DNA of 15,062 nt. Source: DATJPY01 sp035506135 (GTDB lineage Bacteria; Myxococcota_A; UBA9160; PR03). Of this stretch, positions 13,846 through 15,062 are shown in pieces. Under the pieces are notes generated by a model. It was not told where the DNA came from and did no database searches. It worked only from the letters and a program-made list of their open reading frames with translations. The first letter of the stretch is position 1; each line of letters begins with the position of its first letter. Position numbers and translations under genes: made by a program. The stretch is taken from assembly GCA_035506135.1 (NCBI GenBank), contig DATJPY010000003.1, positions 1 through 15,062 of the forward strand, read 5' to 3'.

Positions 13846-15062
13846 GTGACCTCGCTCGTCGCGGTGGGGCTCGTGGCGCTCGCCTTCGGCGTCGGCGCCT
13901 ACTACGCCTCGGACGGCCTGGGAATCTTCTCCGCCGCCAACCTGCTCGGCGGCGGCGGCGCGCTGCTCCTCTCCGCCGTGCTCGCGCTGCGGCGCGCGCG
14001 CCGGAGCGGTGCGCGCGCCGGCCGGGCGCGCGAGCTAATCGGCGTCGGCTGGGTGCTGGCGGCGATCGCCGTCGCGATGGGCGCTGAGATCGCCCTCGAC
14101 CGCAGCGGCCTCGCGTTCGACTGGACGGCGGACACCCGCTACACGATCGCGCCCGCGACCCGCGCCGCGCTGGCCGAGCTGCCCGGCCGCGTCACCCTGA
14201 CCTTCTTCCACGACGCCGGCGACAACCGCGCGCGCAGCACGCGCATGCTGCTCCAGTCGCTCGCGCGCGCCGGACCGATCGACGTGCAGGAGCGCATCCT
14301 CGAGGACGCCTCCGCCGAGGCCGATCGCTACGGAGTCGGCGCCTCGAACACCGTGGTGGTCGGGCTCGGCGACCGCTTCGAGCTCGTCGAGCGCCCGACC
14401 GAGGGGACGCTCTGGGAGGCGCTGCAGCGCCTCGCCTCGAGCCGCCGCGCCGTGCTCTACGTCGCGCGCGGCGAGGGCGAGGGCAACCTCGAGGGGAGCG
14501 GCCCGAGCGGCTTCTCGGCGCTCGCCGCCGCGCTGCAGACCGAGGGCTACACGGTGCGCGACCTGGTGATGCCCGCGCTCGAGCGGGTGCCCGACGACGC
14601 GGCGGCCGTCCTCGTGCTGGGCCCGCGCCGCCCGCTGCGCGACACCTCGCTCGCCGCGCTCGAGGCATACCTCGAGCGCGGGGGGCGGCTCGTCGCCATG
14701 CTCGAGCCCGGCGTCGAGAGCGGCCTCGAGGCGCTGCTCGAGCGCTGGGGCTTCGGCCTTCCCGACGGCGTGGTGGTCGACCCGGCCTCCGGCCCCGTCC
14801 AGGGCGACCCGCCGGGCGTCGACCCGATCGTGTTCCAGTACGCCGACCACCCGGTGGTGCGCGGCCTCGATCCGACGCGGATGACGTTCTTCGTGCGGGC
14901 GCGTCCGGTGCTCGCGGCCCACAAGCCCGAGCCGGACGACGAGCTGCGCGCGCTCGCCTTCTCCTCGAAGCGCGCCTGGGTCGCGCGCGACACCGCGGCG
15001 GTGCAGCGCGGGCTCGCGCCCGAGCGCCCGCCCGATGCGAGCGAGGGCTACCAGCCGATCCT
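13846..15062 (+). CDS. GldG-like ABC transporter auxiliary protein (3' end outside window)
   Basis: The frame opens with GTG 13846, 2 bp after the permease stop, and stays open for 405 codons to the window end with no stop, so the gene is truncated. The N-terminus has three hydrophobic segments (about 2-21, 31-50, 64-85). A predicted extracytoplasmic part follows, beginning FDWTADTRYTIAPATRAAL and continuing LPGRVTLTFFHD; this matches the opening of GldG/ABC-auxiliary (PF09822-type) domains, where the pattern is D-x-T-x-x-x-x-Y-S/T-L/I-S/A-x-x-T. A later VLYVARGEGEGN (near 205-216) fits the TGHGE-like strand of the same family. It belongs to the same transporter as the two genes before it. 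Typical family proteins have a C-terminal membrane helix, which would lie beyond the window. Confidence 0.88.
   Translation, partial: MTSLVAVGLVALAFGVGAYYASDGLGIFSAANLLGGGGALLLSAVLALRRARRSGARAGRARELIGVGWVLAAIAVAMGAEIALDRSGLAFDWTADTRYTIAPATRAALAELPGRVTLTFFHDAGDNRARSTRMLLQSLARAGPIDVQERILEDASAEADRYGVGASNTVVVGLGDRFELVERPTEGTLWEALQRLASSRRAVLYVARGEGEGNLEGSGPSGFSALAAALQTEGYTVRDLVMPALERVPDDAAAVLVLGPRRPLRDTSLAALEAYLERGGRLVAMLEPGVESGLEALLERWGFGLPDGVVVDPASGPVQGDPPGVDPIVFQYADHPVVRGLDPTRMTFFVRARPVLAAHKPEPDDELRALAFSSKRAWVARDTAAVQRGLAPERPPDASEGYQPI

Noticed and set aside
14035..14922. Minus-strand open frame opposite the GldG-like gene
   Set aside because: The plus-strand frame has membrane segments, GldG-type motifs and operon spacing; the minus frame has no supporting feature.

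Overview
The window is high-GC DNA, roughly 70% or more by eye, packed with genes and with strongly G/C-biased third codon positions. A complete Mla outer-membrane lipid transport set, including the outer-membrane lipoprotein MlaA and the periplasmic carrier MlaC, indicates a diderm (Gram-negative) bacterium. The serA-purA adjacency, a GldA/F/G-like ABC export module and a vanadium-haloperoxidase-family enzyme would suit a deltaproteobacterial-type lineage (Myxococcota, Desulfobacterota or Binatota-like). That placement is inference; only the diderm call rests on visible genes.

Left edge (1-940): the 3' part of a tyrosine-recombinase integrase gene runs rightward and ends inside a tRNA-Lys(UUU) gene on the minus strand. 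This is the usual arrangement of a tRNA-integrated element, with the rest of the element to the left of the window and the tRNA 3' end serving as the attachment site. Just before the tRNA, three 10-bp units repeat in register (787-816), followed by an inverted copy. Positions 1017-2135 (+) encode a sigma-54-activator-type AAA+ protein. It has an intact ATPase core but GAYPGS in place of the GAFTGA sigma-54 contact motif, and no N-terminal sensor domain.

Middle left (2104-8444, all minus): a compact run serA - purA - mlaF - mlaE - mlaD - mlaA - mlaC, read right to left. Gaps are 1-3 bp or genes overlap by 4-17 bp, so it is probably one transcript. It joins the first step of serine synthesis and the first committed AMP step to the retrograde phospholipid transport machine: ABC ATPase MlaF, permease MlaE, MCE protein MlaD, carrier MlaC and OM lipoprotein MlaA. 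No mlaB is present here. The mlaC end overlaps convergently with the AAA+ gene by 32 bp.

Divergent region (8445-8659): 215 bp without a gene. It holds a strong serA ribosome binding site and two 14-bp palindromes, one perfect and one with a single mismatched pair; no convincing sigma-70 promoter was recognised by eye.

Right half (8660-15062, all plus): first an exported vanadium-dependent haloperoxidase/PAP2-family protein with all five tested active-site positions. A 60-bp gap with a possible stem-loop and a strong ribosome binding site follows. Then comes a tight run: enoyl-CoA hydratase/isomerase family gene - aroA - GldA-like ABC ATPase - GldF-like permease - GldG-like auxiliary protein, the last cut by the window end. 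Gaps are 2-4 bp or a 4-bp overlap. I saw no rRNA, CRISPR array, insertion sequence or replication origin. Apart from the tRNA-embedded integrase end, the degenerate sigma-54-type regulator and the haloperoxidase, this looks like ordinary chromosomal gene content; I did not find a convincing new multi-gene system.
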